A DNA stretch of 64,000 nucleotides from Sphingomonas paucimobilis NBRC 13935 (GTDB lineage: Bacteria > Pseudomonadota > Alphaproteobacteria > Sphingomonadales > Sphingomonadaceae). The stretch covers positions 62,001-126,000 of the forward strand of contig NZ_BBJS01000017.1 in assembly GCF_000739895.2 (NCBI RefSeq), given 5' to 3'. The notes under the pieces are model-generated. The model saw only the letters and a list, made by a program, of their open reading frames with translations. It was not told the origin of the DNA and searched no databases. Positions 36,463 to 46,268 of this stretch are shown piece by piece (the first letter of the stretch is position 1; each line of letters starts with the position of its first letter). The position numbers were made by a program, and so were the translations under genes.

Positions 36463-37425
36463 TCAAAGCCGATGCTGCCCCTTCACCCAGCGGACGGTGC
36501 CCGACGACGCGCGCATCACGACGCTCTCGGTCGTCATCACCTTGGCATGGCGCTTCACACCCGCCAGCAGCGAGCCGTCAGTCACCCCGGTCGCGGCGAA
36601 GATGCAGTCACCCTGCGCCAGTTCGGTCAGGTCATATTGCTTGTCGAGATCGGTCACGCCCCACTTATGCGCCCGCGAGCGCTCGGCGTCGTTGCGGAAC
36701 AGCAGCCGCCCCTTGAACTGCCCACCGACACAACGCAGCGCGGCGCAGGCGAGCACGCCCTCGGGCGCGCCGCCTGACCCCATATAGCAGTCGATCGTCG
36801 TCTCCGGATCGGTCGTCGCGATCACTCCTGCCACATCGCCATCGCCGATCAGCACCACGCCACAGCCCAGCGAGCGCAGTTCGGCGATCAGCCCTTCATG
36901 CCGTGGCCGGTCGAGCACGCAGACGGTGATGTCGCCGGGCTTCACGCCCTTGGCCTCGGCGATGGCACGGATATTGTCGCTGGGGCTGCGATCCAAGTCG
37001 ATGACACCCGCCGGATAGCCGGGGCCGACCGCGATCTTGTCCATATAGACATCGGGTGCGTTAAGCAGGTGCCCCTTCTCCGCGATCGCCAGCACCGCCA
37101 AGCTGTTCGGCCCCGCCTTGGCGCAGATGGTCGTGCCCTCCAGCGGATCGAGCGCGATGTCGATCTCCGGGCCATGGCCGGTGCCGACCTTCTCGCCGAT
37201 GAACAGCATCGGTGCCTCGTCGCGCTCGCCCTCGCCGATGACGACGGTGCCGTCCATGTCGAGCTCGTTGAGCGCCGCGCGCATCGCCTCGACCGCCGCC
37301 GCGTCCGCCGCCTTCTCGTCGCCGCGCCCGACCAAGGTGGAGGCCGCGATCGCCGCCGCCTCGGTCACGCGGACCATTTCGAGGACGAGGACGCGGTCGA
37401 GAACCTGGCTGGCGGTCTGGGTCAT
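36463..37425 (-). CDS. glpX: Class II fructose-1,6-bisphosphatase
   Basis: A 320-residue GlpX-type phosphatase of gluconeogenesis. Metal/phosphate-site motifs: GEGERDEAPMLFIGE, DIALDPLEGTTICA and DCYMGSGGAPEGVL. It hydrolyses fructose-1,6-bisphosphate, and in some bacteria also sedoheptulose-1,7-bisphosphate. The start MTQTASQVLDRVLVLEMVRV fits the family. Confidence 0.95.
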   Translation of the reverse strand: MTQTASQVLDRVLVLEMVRVTEAAAIAASTLVGRGDEKAADAAAVEAMRAALNELDMDGTVVIGEGERDEAPMLFIGEKVGTGHGPEIDIALDPLEGTTICAKAGPNSLAVLAIAEKGHLLNAPDVYMDKIAVGPGYPAGVIDLDRSPSDNIRAIAEAKGVKPGDITVCVLDRPRHEGLIAELRSLGCGVVLIGDGDVAGVIATTDPETTIDCYMGSGGAPEGVLACAALRCVGGQFKGRLLFRNDAERSRAHKWGVTDLDKQYDLTELAQGDCIFAATGVTDGSLLAGVKRHAKVMTTESVVMRASSGTVRWVKGQHRL

Positions 37426-37533
37426 CTTACTCTCCTGACGGCCCGAACCAGCCGCCTTGTTGAACATGTTTTACACGCCTTATCGCGTGGCGGGGCCAAG
37501 GCATAGCCCCGAAACATGACGGGATGAGGCGGA

Positions 37534-38322
37534 ATGCGCCTATCCCGCGTTAGGGGAGCCGTGAATCCCTCCGCCCCCATGATCGCGCTCGATCGCGTGT
37601 GCCGCCGTTACGACACGGTTACCGCCGTCGACCATGTCTCGCTCGACATCATGCGCGGTGCCTTCGTTGCGCTGGTGGGGGCCTCGGGCTCGGGCAAGTC
37701 GACGCTGCTGCGCATGATCAACCGCCTGGAGAACCCCGATTCCGGGTCGGTCGCGATCGATGGGCGGGATGTGACCGACGAGGCCCCGCATCACCTGCGT
37801 CGCAGGATCGGCTATGTGTTTCAACAGCATGGCCTGTTTCCCCATATGACGGTCGCGGCCAATATCGCGATCGGCCTGACCCTGACCGGCCAGCTGGTCG
37901 GCGAGCGGGTGGGCGAGATGCTCGATCTGGTCGAGCTGCCACGCGACGTCGCGGCGCGTATGCCAGAGGCGCTGTCGGGCGGGCAGCGCCAGCGTGTCGC
38001 CATCGCCCGCGCGCTGGCCACCGCACCGCCGATCCTGTTGCTCGACGAAGCGCTGGGTGCGCTCGACCCCGTCACCCGCGATGCGGTGGCGGGGCGGCTG
38101 GTCGAACTGCATGAGCGGCTGGGGCTGACGACTCTGCTGGTCACGCATGACATGGCCGAGGCGCTGTTGACCGCGTCGCGCGTGTTGGTGATGGATCAGG
38201 GGCGGATCGTCGCCGATGCGACGCCCGTGCAACTGGTGGCGGGCGAAGGCGGGCCCATCGCGCAGAGCCTGATGGCCGTGCCCCGGCATCAGGCCGAACG
38301 GCTCGCAGGCCTGGCCCGGTGA
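37534..38322 (+). CDS. Betaine/choline/ergothioneine-type ABC importer ATPase
   Basis: A 262-residue ATPase of the OpuCA/ProV/EgtV group: Walker A GASGSGKST, Q-loop VFQQHGLFPHMTV, signature LSGGQRQR, Walker B ILLLDEALGALDP and H-loop THDMAEA. There is no C-terminal CBS pair, so it is shorter than OpuCA. The first ATG (GAGG upstream) is used here; homology would also allow MIALDRVCRRY at 37579. The stop overlaps the permease/binding-protein start by 4 bases (GTGA). Confidence 0.88.
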   Translation: MRLSRVRGAVNPSAPMIALDRVCRRYDTVTAVDHVSLDIMRGAFVALVGASGSGKSTLLRMINRLENPDSGSVAIDGRDVTDEAPHHLRRRIGYVFQQHGLFPHMTVAANIAIGLTLTGQLVGERVGEMLDLVELPRDVAARMPEALSGGQRQRVAIARALATAPPILLLDEALGALDPVTRDAVAGRLVELHERLGLTTLLVTHDMAEALLTASRVLVMDQGRIVADATPVQLVAGEGGPIAQSLMAVPRHQAERLAGLAR

Positions 38323-39860
38323 GCGCCTTTCTCGACGCCCTCGCCCGGGTGCCGCCGCTGCTCGCGCAGCATGTGCTGGTCAGCATGGCGGCGCTGCTGC
38401 TTGGCCTCGCGATCGCGGTGCCGCTGGCCTTTGCCTGTGCGCGGCGACCCGGGCTGGCGCGGATCGCGCTGGGGCTGGCGAGTCTGGTGCAGACCATTCC
38501 GGCGCTGGCGCTGCTCGCACTCTTCTATCCGCTGTTGCTGACCCTGTCGGGGTTGGTCGGCGGCGGGATACCGGCGCTGGGCTTCCTGCCCTCGCTGCTC
38601 GCGTTGACGCTCTATGCGCTGTTGCCGATTTTGCGGAACGGGGTGACGGGGCTGACCGGGCTCGATCCGGCGGTGCTGCAGGCGGCCGATGCGGTGGGGA
38701 TGACGCGCGCGCAGAAACTGCGGCTGGTCGAGGCGCCCCTGGTCGCGCCGGTGCTGGCGGCGGGGATCCGTACGGCGGCGGTCTGGACGATCGGCGCGGC
38801 GACGCTGGCAACGACGGTGGGGCAACCCTCGCTCGGCGACCTGATCTTCGCCGGACTCCAGACCCAGGCCTGGACGCTGGTGCTGGCCGGCTGCGTCGCC
38901 GCCGCCGCACTGGCGCTGACGGTCGATGCGCTGATCGGGCTGATCGAGCGCGGGCTCGCCATGCGGCGGCGGGGCCTGTGGATCGGCGGCCTGGTGGCGC
39001 TGGCGCTCGGCGGGGCGCTGGCGGCCGAGCCGCTCTGGCCGCATGGTGGCGATCAGCGGCGCGAGGTGGTGATCGGGGCCAAGAACTTCTCCGAGCAATA
39101 TATCCTCGCGCGCCTTATCGGCGACCGGCTGACCCGCGCGGGCTACCGGGTCAGCTATCGCGACGGCCTGGGCTCGGCGGTGGCGTTCGAGGCGACGGCG
39201 GCAGGACAGGTCGACGTCTATGTCGATTATGCCGGCACGCTATGGACCACGGCGATGCACCGGCATGATTCCCCACCCCGCGCGGCGATGCTGGGAGCGC
39301 TCAAGGACTGGACGGCGACGCGTGACGTGACGATGCTCGGCCCACTGGGGTTCGAGAATGCCTATGCCTTTGCGATGAAGACCCCGCTGGCCGAGCGGCT
39401 TGGGGTGCGCTCGCTCGCCGATCTGTCTCGCGTGGCGCCGCGCCTGACGCTGGGCAGCGACCTGGAATTTCTCGACCGGCCCGAATGGGCGGCGGTGCGC
39501 GATGCCTATGATCTGCGGTTCGCCAGCATGACGCCGTACAGCCCGACCTTCATGTACCGGGCGCTGGATAGCGGGCGGGCGGATGTGATCTCCGCCTTTT
39601 CCTCGGATGGGCGGATCGCGGCGGATCGGCTGACGGTGCTGAGCGATCCGAAACGGGCGATACCGGGTTATGACGCGGTATTACTGGTGGCGAAGGACCG
39701 CGCGGGCGATGCCCGCTTCGTCGAGGCGCTGCGCCCGATGCTGAACCGGATCCCGGTGGAGGCGATGCGAGAGGCCAACTACCGGGTGGATCGCGACGAT
39801 GCGGCCAAGGAAAGCCCCGAGGCGGCGGCGCGGTGGCTGGCGAAGCGGGTAGGTTTGTAG
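38319..39860 (+). CDS. Fused permease/substrate-binding protein of OpuC/EgtU-type ABC importer
   Basis: A 513-residue fusion. Residues 1-215 form a permease with a QTIPALALLALF motif and helices typical of OpuCB. A linker helix (about 225-240) anchors a type II-like periplasmic binding domain (about 250-513) that begins EVVIGAKNFSEQYILARLIG and contains VDVYVDYAGTLW. This permease-binding-protein fusion plus separate ATPase matches EgtU/EgtV ergothioneine importers as well as some choline/betaine systems. The ligand is therefore undecided. Confidence 0.88.
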   Translation: MSAFLDALARVPPLLAQHVLVSMAALLLGLAIAVPLAFACARRPGLARIALGLASLVQTIPALALLALFYPLLLTLSGLVGGGIPALGFLPSLLALTLYALLPILRNGVTGLTGLDPAVLQAADAVGMTRAQKLRLVEAPLVAPVLAAGIRTAAVWTIGAATLATTVGQPSLGDLIFAGLQTQAWTLVLAGCVAAAALALTVDALIGLIERGLAMRRRGLWIGGLVALALGGALAAEPLWPHGGDQRREVVIGAKNFSEQYILARLIGDRLTRAGYRVSYRDGLGSAVAFEATAAGQVDVYVDYAGTLWTTAMHRHDSPPRAAMLGALKDWTATRDVTMLGPLGFENAYAFAMKTPLAERLGVRSLADLSRVAPRLTLGSDLEFLDRPEWAAVRDAYDLRFASMTPYSPTFMYRALDSGRADVISAFSSDGRIAADRLTVLSDPKRAIPGYDAVLLVAKDRAGDARFVEALRPMLNRIPVEAMREANYRVDRDDAAKESPEAAARWLAKRVGL

Positions 39861-39897
39861 GTCGGATTCACGCAAAGCCACGAAGGCGCGAACCGAA

Positions 39898-39925
39898 ATG
39901 CCGATCCGGCGAACCGGATCGGCAT
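39898..39925 (-). terminator. Hairpin after dapD with UUCG loop
   Basis: ATGCCGATCCGG (39898-39909) pairs perfectly with CCGGATCGGCAT (39914-39925). On the minus strand the loop reads TTCG, and the hairpin is followed by TTTCGGTT. It lies 9 bases beyond the dapD stop and serves as a terminator between convergent genes. Confidence 0.65.
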
Positions 39926-39933
39926 GGCAGGCA

Positions 39934-40761
39934 TCAATCCCGCAGCAGGTCGTTGATGCTGGTCTTCGACCGGGTCTGCGCATCGACGCGCTTGACGATC
40001 ACTGCGCAGTAGAGCCCCGGCTTGCCGTCCACCGAAGGCGTCGTGCCCGGCACCACCACCGAGTAAGGCGGCACATGGCCCCGGAAGACCTCGCCCGTTT
40101 CGCGGTCGATGATCTTGGTCGAGGCGCCCAGATAGACGCCCATCGACAGCACCGCGCCCTCGCCGACGCGAACGCCCTCGGCCACCTCGGCGCGCGCGCC
40201 GATGAACGCGCCGTCCTCGATGATGACCGGTCCCGCCTGCAGCGGCTCGAGCACGCCGCCGATGCCGGCACCGCCCGACAGGTGGACATTCTTCCCGATC
40301 TGGGCGCAGCTACCCACCGTCGCCCAGGTGTCGACCATCGTGCCCTCACCGACATAGGCGCCGATATTGACGAAGCTGGGCATCAGGATCGCGCCCTTGG
40401 CCACATGCGCGCCGCGCCGCACGACCGATCCGGGCACCGCACGGAAACCGGCGGCGCGGAAGTCCGCTTCCGACCAGCCGCTGAACTTCGACGGCACCTT
40501 GTCGAACCAGTGGCCCGCACCCGGACCATTGTCGATCAGGACATTGTCGTTCAGGCGGAACGACAGCAGCACCGCCTTTTTCAGCCACTGGTTGACGGTC
40601 CAGCCGCCCTGCCCGTCGGGCTCGGCCACGCGTGCCTCACCCCGGTCGAGCAGCGCCAGCGCGCGATCGACGGCGATCCGCGCCTCTCCCTGCGTCGCAA
40701 AGCCCAGCTCGGCCCGGTTTTCCCAGGCGGCATCGATGGTGGCGGCCAGGTCCTGGCTCAT
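39934..40761 (-). CDS. dapD: 2,3,4,5-tetrahydropyridine-2,6-dicarboxylate N-succinyltransferase
   Basis: A 275-residue left-handed beta-helix acyltransferase of lysine/meso-diaminopimelate synthesis, using succinyl-CoA. The hexapeptide repeats ([50 protein letters not shown]) and the VNIGAYV segment are clear. The start at 40761 has GGAGGA six bases upstream; an ATG at 40767 lies directly on that site. The upstream HAD gene stops 3 bases before, so the two are coupled. Confidence 0.95.
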   Translation of the reverse strand: MSQDLAATIDAAWENRAELGFATQGEARIAVDRALALLDRGEARVAEPDGQGGWTVNQWLKKAVLLSFRLNDNVLIDNGPGAGHWFDKVPSKFSGWSEADFRAAGFRAVPGSVVRRGAHVAKGAILMPSFVNIGAYVGEGTMVDTWATVGSCAQIGKNVHLSGGAGIGGVLEPLQAGPVIIEDGAFIGARAEVAEGVRVGEGAVLSMGVYLGASTKIIDRETGEVFRGHVPPYSVVVPGTTPSVDGKPGLYCAVIVKRVDAQTRSKTSINDLLRD

Positions 40762-40763
40762 GG

Positions 40764-41429
40764 TCATTCCTCCAATATGCTGGTCAGCCACGGCGTCAGC
40801 GCGTGGACGGTGTAATCGATATGGTCGCGGGCGGCGTCGCCGGGCACCTGTTCGGACCCGTTGTCCACCCAAACGGTGGTCATCCCGATCGCCTTGGCCG
40901 GGACCAGGTTGCGCGCCATATCCTCGAAGAAGATCGCGCGTTTCGGATCGATGTCGAACGCCTGACACAGCCCGGCATAGGCCGAGGGCTGCGGCTTGGG
41001 TACCAGCCCCATCGCGTGGATGTCGTGCACCGCCTCGAAATGCCCGCCCAGCCCCAGCCGATCGAGGACCTTGAGCGCATAGGGCTTGTCGCCATTGGTG
41101 AAGACCAGCTTGCGCCCCGGCAGCTTGGCGATCGCGGCGGCGAGCGGCGCATCCTCCTCCAGCACGTCCATCTCGATATCGTGGACATAAGCCAGGAAGG
41201 CGGCGGGATCGACGTCATGCTTGGCCATCAGGCCCGCCAGCGTCGTGCCATGCGCGTGGAAATAGTCCTTCTGTATCCGGAACGCCTCTTCCCGATCGAC
41301 GCCCAGCAGATTGCCGACAAATTCGGTCATCCGCCGGTCGATATGCGCGAACAGATTGGCGCTCGCCGGATATAGGGTATTGTCCAGATCGAAAATCCAT
41401 GCGTCGATATGGAACAGAGCGGGCAGCAT
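40764..41429 (-). CDS. HAD-family pyrimidine 5'-nucleotidase-like phosphatase
   Basis: A 221-residue HAD hydrolase. The nucleophile motif is FDLDNTLYP (about 13-21); motif II is KLVFTNGDK, the lysine is in [10 protein letters not shown], and motif III is [10 protein letters not shown]. This variant ([11 protein letters not shown]1/SDT1-like) is annotated as pyrimidine 5'-nucleotidase. It is translationally coupled to dapD, but a metabolic link is not obvious. The 109-base divergent gap to the S8 protease gene should hold both promoters. Confidence 0.85.
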   Translation of the reverse strand: MLPALFHIDAWIFDLDNTLYPASANLFAHIDRRMTEFVGNLLGVDREEAFRIQKDYFHAHGTTLAGLMAKHDVDPAAFLAYVHDIEMDVLEEDAPLAAAIAKLPGRKLVFTNGDKPYALKVLDRLGLGGHFEAVHDIHAMGLVPKPQPSAYAGLCQAFDIDPKRAIFFEDMARNLVPAKAIGMTTVWVDNGSEQVPGDAARDHIDYTVHALTPWLTSILEE

Positions 41430-41538
41430 GGGGCCAGCGTGTAGGCGCGAGACCGCTTTGCCGCAACCCGCTGGCGACCTAAGACCGGGCAAACAGGATG
41501 ATGTGGGGCAGAGGGGGAAACAGGTGGGAATAGCCGCG

Positions 41539-43767
41539 ATGCGGGCCGTTGCGCGGATCGGCACGGTGCTGGGCACCGGGGCGATGCTCGCCGCGTGCGG
41601 GGGCAGTGGCGCAGGGGTGCAGTCCACCCCCACGCCCCCTGCCGCCGCCACCCAGAACCCGACACCGACGCCGACCCCCGCCCCCAATTACGACACTCCC
41701 GGCTACCGTGCGACGGCGGGCGCCGTGGCGATGAATGCGCTGGCCGCCTATCAAAAGGGGGCGACGGGCAAGAATGTCGCGCTCGGCATCCTGGATTCGG
41801 GCATCGATACCCAGAACCCGCTTTTCGCCGGGCGCATCTCCGCCAGTTCCAGCGATATCGCGGGCACGCGCGGGCTGATGGACGAAAGCGGCCATGGCAC
41901 CGCCGTCGCCTTCACCGCGGCGGGCGGCCGCGACGGGACGCGGGCCCAGGGCGTCGCCTTCGACGCGACGCTGGTCGTGCTGCGCGCCGACCGGCCCAAT
42001 AGTTGCGGGGCGGAGGGCGGTTGTGCCTATCCGCTCGACCTCGTGACCAAGGGGGTGGATGCGGCGCGCACCGCCCAGGCGCGGGTCCTCAATATCTCGC
42101 TATCGTCCAACGAGACGCTCCCCGCCGCCATGAAGACCGCGATCGGCCGCGCGACCGCCGCGGGCATGATCATCGTCATCGCGGCGGGCAATGACAGCGA
42201 GTCGGACCCCAGCCTCCTCGCTCAGATCGCCAACGATCCGAACGTCGCGCGCGGGCAGGTCATCATCGCGGGATCGGTGGCGCAGAGCGGCGCCATCTCG
42301 GCCTTCAGCAACCGGGCCGGCCAGTCCGCCGCCCATTTCCTGGCCGCGCTGGGCGAACAGGTCGAGGCCCCCGATGCCACCGGCGTGCGCAAGCTGTGGT
42401 CGGGCACCTCCTTGGCCGCGCCGCAGATCACCGGCGCGGCGGCGCTGTTGATCCAAGCCTTTCCCAATCTGTCGGGTGCGCAGGTCGTCGACCTGTTGCT
42501 ACGCACCGCACGCGATACCGGGGCGGCGGGGACCGATGCCGTCTATGGCCGGGGAACGCTAGACCTGACCGCGGCCTTCCAGCCGGTCGGCGGCATGAGC
42601 GTGGCGGGGGCCGGCGCGCCCGTGTCGATGACGACCAATATAAGGCTGTCCGCCGCCATGGGCGATGCGACGGCCAGGGACCTGCGCCTGGTCGCGCTGG
42701 ACAGCTATGCGCGCGCCTATGCCCTCGACCTGTCCGCCACCGTCGCCCAGACCGGCCCCCGCCCTATCCTCGCCACCACATTGCTCGGCCAGATCGATGG
42801 CAAGACTCTGTCCGACGGCACCCGGACGATCGGACTGACCAGCGCGATCGTGCAGCCCGGCGAGGCGCGGCTGCGCGCGATCGTACCCAGCGATCCGGCG
42901 CCCCAGACTCGCCGGATCGTCGCGGGCACGATGACCCAGGCGGTCAGCCCGCGCACGATGGTCGGCTTCGGCTTTGCCAGCAGCGGCGAGGCGCTGGTCG
43001 CCGGCTGGACGGGACAGGCCGGCCCTGCCTTTCTGACCAGCGATCCCGGTTTCGGGTTCGACCGCGCCCCCCAGGCCTCGGCCGCGCTACGCCAGTGGCT
43101 GGGCGGCGTCGGGGTCAGCGTGGCGATGGAGAGCGGACGCTTCCCCGCCGCCGTCGCACCCGGCATGGAAGCTCCCGCCTATGACCAGATGGCGGTCACG
43201 GTGGACCGCCGCGTCGGCAGGATCGCGACCAGCCTGACCGCCTCGCGCCTGGCCGAGCGGTCGACGGTGCTGGGCGGCTGGTTCGGCTCGGCGCTGGGCC
43301 AGCCGCGCGCGACGAGTTGGTTCGCCGAGGCTGCCGCACGCTGGCAGGACGATGGCGGCTGGTCGCTGGGCGGGCGGTGGCGGCGCGGCTGGTCGCTGGC
43401 CGATGGCGCAATGGGCGGCGGGTCGCTCGCCAGCCAGAGCTGGTCGGTCGAGGCGGGCAAGGCCGGGCTATTCGGCGGCGACCGGATCGATTTGCGCGTC
43501 GCCCAGCCGTTGCGCGTGATGGCCGGCGGGCTCGACCTGCGCCTGCCGATGCACTGGGACTATGCCGGCGGCCGCGTCGATGGCTGGGACGCGCACCGCC
43601 TGTCGCTGTCCCCGACCGGGCGGGAGTTGCTGTTCGAGGCGCGGCACGCAGTCATGATGGGTTCGGGCGAAGTGTCGACCCATCTCTTCTGGCGCCGCGA
43701 TCCGGGCAATGTCGCGATGCGGCCGGCCGAACGCGGCATGGCGGTGAAGTACGGCTTGTCCTTCTGA
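41539..43767 (+). CDS. S8 (subtilisin-like) serine protease lipoprotein with long C-terminal region
   Basis: A 742-residue protein. The N-terminus is a lipoprotein signal ([20 protein letters not shown], Cys20), then a Pro/Thr linker (about 28-50). The peptidase S8 domain (about 55-350) has Asp86 ([11 protein letters not shown]), His119 ([10 protein letters not shown]) and Ser291 (SGTSLAAPQ). The remaining 380 residues are Gly/Ala-rich with alternating strands and end in KYGLSF, resembling an autotransporter-type barrel or its stalk. A GTG five codons upstream is an alternative start. It is probably surface-exposed; targets are unknown. Confidence 0.85.
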   Translation: MRAVARIGTVLGTGAMLAACGGSGAGVQSTPTPPAAATQNPTPTPTPAPNYDTPGYRATAGAVAMNALAAYQKGATGKNVALGILDSGIDTQNPLFAGRISASSSDIAGTRGLMDESGHGTAVAFTAAGGRDGTRAQGVAFDATLVVLRADRPNSCGAEGGCAYPLDLVTKGVDAARTAQARVLNISLSSNETLPAAMKTAIGRATAAGMIIVIAAGNDSESDPSLLAQIANDPNVARGQVIIAGSVAQSGAISAFSNRAGQSAAHFLAALGEQVEAPDATGVRKLWSGTSLAAPQITGAAALLIQAFPNLSGAQVVDLLLRTARDTGAAGTDAVYGRGTLDLTAAFQPVGGMSVAGAGAPVSMTTNIRLSAAMGDATARDLRLVALDSYARAYALDLSATVAQTGPRPILATTLLGQIDGKTLSDGTRTIGLTSAIVQPGEARLRAIVPSDPAPQTRRIVAGTMTQAVSPRTMVGFGFASSGEALVAGWTGQAGPAFLTSDPGFGFDRAPQASAALRQWLGGVGVSVAMESGRFPAAVAPGMEAPAYDQMAVTVDRRVGRIATSLTASRLAERSTVLGGWFGSALGQPRATSWFAEAAARWQDDGGWSLGGRWRRGWSLADGAMGGGSLASQSWSVEAGKAGLFGGDRIDLRVAQPLRVMAGGLDLRLPMHWDYAGGRVDGWDAHRLSLSPTGRELLFEARHAVMMGSGEVSTHLFWRRDPGNVAMRPAERGMAVKYGLSF

Positions 43768-43816
43768 TACGCGGTCTTGGCTGGCGACGGCGCCAATGTC
43801 TCCCCATCTTACTGGC

Positions 43817-44818
43817 ATGAAACGCTATTCTCTGCTCGATCTCGTCCCCGTCATCGAGGGCGGCACGGTGGCCCAGGCGCTCGCCAACGCCGCCGACCTC
43901 GCCGCCCATGCCGAGGCGCAGGGCTATCACCGTTACTGGACGGCCGAGCATCACGGCATGGAGGGCATTGCCTCGGCCGCGACGGCAGTCGTGCTGGCGC
44001 ATGTGGGTGCGGCGACGAAGACCATCCGGATCGGCGCCGGCGGCATCATGCTGCCCAATCATGCACCGCTGACCATCGCCGAGCAGTTCGGGACGCTCGA
44101 TGCGTTGTTCCCGGGCCGCGTCGACCTGGGGCTAGGCCGCGCGCCGGGATCGGACCAGCGGGTCGCCCGCGCGCTGCGCCGCACGCTCGACAGCGATCCC
44201 AACGCTTTCCCGCGCGACGTGATGGAGCTGCAGAGCTATTTTGCCGATGACGGCCAGACGGGAATCGTCGCGACGCCCGGCGCGGGTGCACGGCCGCAAA
44301 TGTGGATTTTGGGGTCGAGCCTGTACGGCGCGCAACTCGCCGCCGCGCTGGGCCTTCCTTATGCCTTCGCCTCGCATTTCGCACCCGATGCGCTCGATGA
44401 TGCGCTGGCCATCTATCGCCGCGATTTCCGACCGTCGGCCGTGCTCGACAAGCCCTATGCGATGGCGGGATTCAACGTCTTCGCCGCCGATACCGACGAA
44501 GAGGCGGAGTTGCTGGCGAGTTCACAGCAACAGGCCTTCGTCGCGCTGCGCACCGGTCGCCCCGGCAAGCTGCCCCCGCCCGTCCCGGGTTACCGCCAAA
44601 GCCTGGGGCCACAGGGTGCGGCGATCCTCGACCATGTCCTGTCCTGCTCGGCGATCGGGAACCCCGCGACCGTCGAGCGGCAACTGGCCGCTTTTGTGGA
44701 ACGGACCAAGGTCGATGAGGTGATGATCGTCAGTTCGATCTTCGACCATGAAGCGCGCAAGCGTTCGATCGGAATCGCCGCGCAGGCGATGAGCGCACTG
44801 GAAAAAGTAGCGGCCTGA
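43817..44818 (+). CDS. Luciferase-like (LLM class) flavin-dependent oxidoreductase
   Basis: A 333-residue TIM-barrel enzyme of the bacterial luciferase superfamily, using reduced flavin. Recognisable parts are [18 protein letters not shown] near the N-terminus, [20 protein letters not shown], and [11 protein letters not shown]. These match the MsnO8/YhbW-type group, annotated as LLM monooxygenases of unknown substrate. The start [12 protein letters not shown] is favoured over one seven codons upstream. Confidence 0.9.
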   Translation: MKRYSLLDLVPVIEGGTVAQALANAADLAAHAEAQGYHRYWTAEHHGMEGIASAATAVVLAHVGAATKTIRIGAGGIMLPNHAPLTIAEQFGTLDALFPGRVDLGLGRAPGSDQRVARALRRTLDSDPNAFPRDVMELQSYFADDGQTGIVATPGAGARPQMWILGSSLYGAQLAAALGLPYAFASHFAPDALDDALAIYRRDFRPSAVLDKPYAMAGFNVFAADTDEEAELLASSQQQAFVALRTGRPGKLPPPVPGYRQSLGPQGAAILDHVLSCSAIGNPATVERQLAAFVERTKVDEVMIVSSIFDHEARKRSIGIAAQAMSALEKVAA

Positions 44819-44830
44819 CGGCTCACCACC

Positions 44831-44870
44831 CTCGCCCTTCCCACCCGCTAGCGTGGGCGGGAAGGGCGAG
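44831..44870. terminator. Bidirectional hairpin between convergent genes
   Basis: CTCGCCCTTCCC (44831-44842) pairs with GGGAAGGGCGAG (44859-44870), extended by CCC/GGG inside. It lies between the LLM oxidoreductase and the histidine kinase stops. Only a weak T run follows on the + strand. Confidence 0.6.
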
Positions 44871-44890
44871 GATGTTTCGCTATAGGTGGC

Positions 44891-46255
44891 TCAGCCCACC
44901 GCCGCCGGCAGCCTGAGCCGCACGAGCAGCCCGCCCAGATCCTCGCTCTCCTCGAGCGAAACGGTACCGCCATAAATCTCCGCCACGTCGCGGACGATGG
45001 CGAGGCCCAGGCCCGTGCCCGGCTTCCCCGTATCCAGCCGCACGCCGCGATCGAAGATGCGCACACGTTCGTTCTCGGGAATACCGGTGCCGTCATCCTC
45101 GACTAGGATTTCGACGAAGCCGGCCTGCGCCGCCACTGTCACGAAGACGCTGCCGCCGCCATATTTGGCCGCGTTCTCGACCAGATTGCCGAGCATTTCG
45201 TCCAGGTCCTGGCGCTCGACATGGACGACGAGATCCTTCGGTCCGTCCACATCGATACGGACATGGCGATAGAGCCGCCCCACCGCGCGCTCGACCGATT
45301 CCAGGCTGGGCCAGACTTCGGCGCGGCTGTGAGCCGATCCCCGCCGGCCGACCGCACGCGCGCGCGCCAGATGGTGATCGACCTGCCGCCGCATCGTCCG
45401 CGCCTCGCGAATGACGGTATCGGCCAGATCGTCGGCGCGTGCGGTCGCGGCGTTCATGATGACGGTCAGCGGGGTCTTGAGCGCATGCGCCAGATTGCCC
45501 GCATGACGCCGCGCCTCCTCGGCCTGGCGCTCATTATGTTCGATCAGCGCGTTCAGTTCCTCGACCATCGGCGCGACCTCGTTGGGCATGGCATCCGACA
45601 CCCGATTGGCCTTGCCCGCGCGCATCGCCGCGATTTCCTCGCGCACGCGGCGCAAGGGACGTAGCCCATAAAAGGTCTGGAACGCCGCCATCAACAACAG
45701 GCCGATGCCGAGCAGTGCGAAACTGCGCACCAGCGTCCGCCTTAACGCAGCAATCTGAGCATCCAGCCCTTGCCGGCTTTGCGCGACCTGGAAACGCCAG
45801 CGCACATCCGAACCGGGCAGCTTCACATCGCGTTCGACGATGCGCAGCTTTTCATCCGGGAACTGGCTGCTGTTATAGGTGTGGATGGCATCGTCATTGT
45901 GACGCGTGCCATAGGCAAGCTGGCGATCCCATAACGAGCGCGAGGGAAAGGCTTCGCGCCCCGGAGCAGAGACCTGCCAATAGACGCCCGACCCAGGTTC
46001 AAGAAACGCTTGATCGGCCGGCTCGCGGCTGAACCATACTTCGCCCTGCTGGATCTCCGCCGAGACGAGCAGCGAACGCAGGACATAGGCCAAACGATCG
46101 TCGAAATTCTGCGTGATCGCGGACACCAGCACCCGGTCGAGGGCGAAACCGCCGCCGGCCAGCAGGACCATGATCCACCCCGCGGCGATCAGGATCATGC
46201 GGCGCGACAGCGATCCCGTACGCCGCGTCAGGCGCGAGGTGTGATCGTCCTTCAC
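44891..46255 (-). CDS. Sensor histidine kinase, PhoQ-like
   Basis: A 454-residue inner-membrane kinase: transmembrane helices at about 20-42 and 176-196 flank a periplasmic sensor domain of about 130 residues. A HAMP-like linker (GLRPLRRVREEIAAMRAG), the phosphoacceptor His257 (NLAHALKTPLT) and HATPase motifs (NLVENAAKYG, DDGTGIP, GTGLGLAI) follow. The HALKTPL H-box is typical of the PhoQ group. It lies 13 bases after the response regulator in the same operon. The signal is unknown; for PhoQ it is divalent cations or peptides. Confidence 0.93.
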   Translation of the reverse strand: MKDDHTSRLTRRTGSLSRRMILIAAGWIMVLLAGGGFALDRVLVSAITQNFDDRLAYVLRSLLVSAEIQQGEVWFSREPADQAFLEPGSGVYWQVSAPGREAFPSRSLWDRQLAYGTRHNDDAIHTYNSSQFPDEKLRIVERDVKLPGSDVRWRFQVAQSRQGLDAQIAALRRTLVRSFALLGIGLLLMAAFQTFYGLRPLRRVREEIAAMRAGKANRVSDAMPNEVAPMVEELNALIEHNERQAEEARRHAGNLAHALKTPLTVIMNAATARADDLADTVIREARTMRRQVDHHLARARAVGRRGSAHSRAEVWPSLESVERAVGRLYRHVRIDVDGPKDLVVHVERQDLDEMLGNLVENAAKYGGGSVFVTVAAQAGFVEILVEDDGTGIPENERVRIFDRGVRLDTGKPGTGLGLAIVRDVAEIYGGTVSLEESEDLGGLLVRLRLPAAVG

Positions 46256-46268
46256 GCAAATGCCCGGA

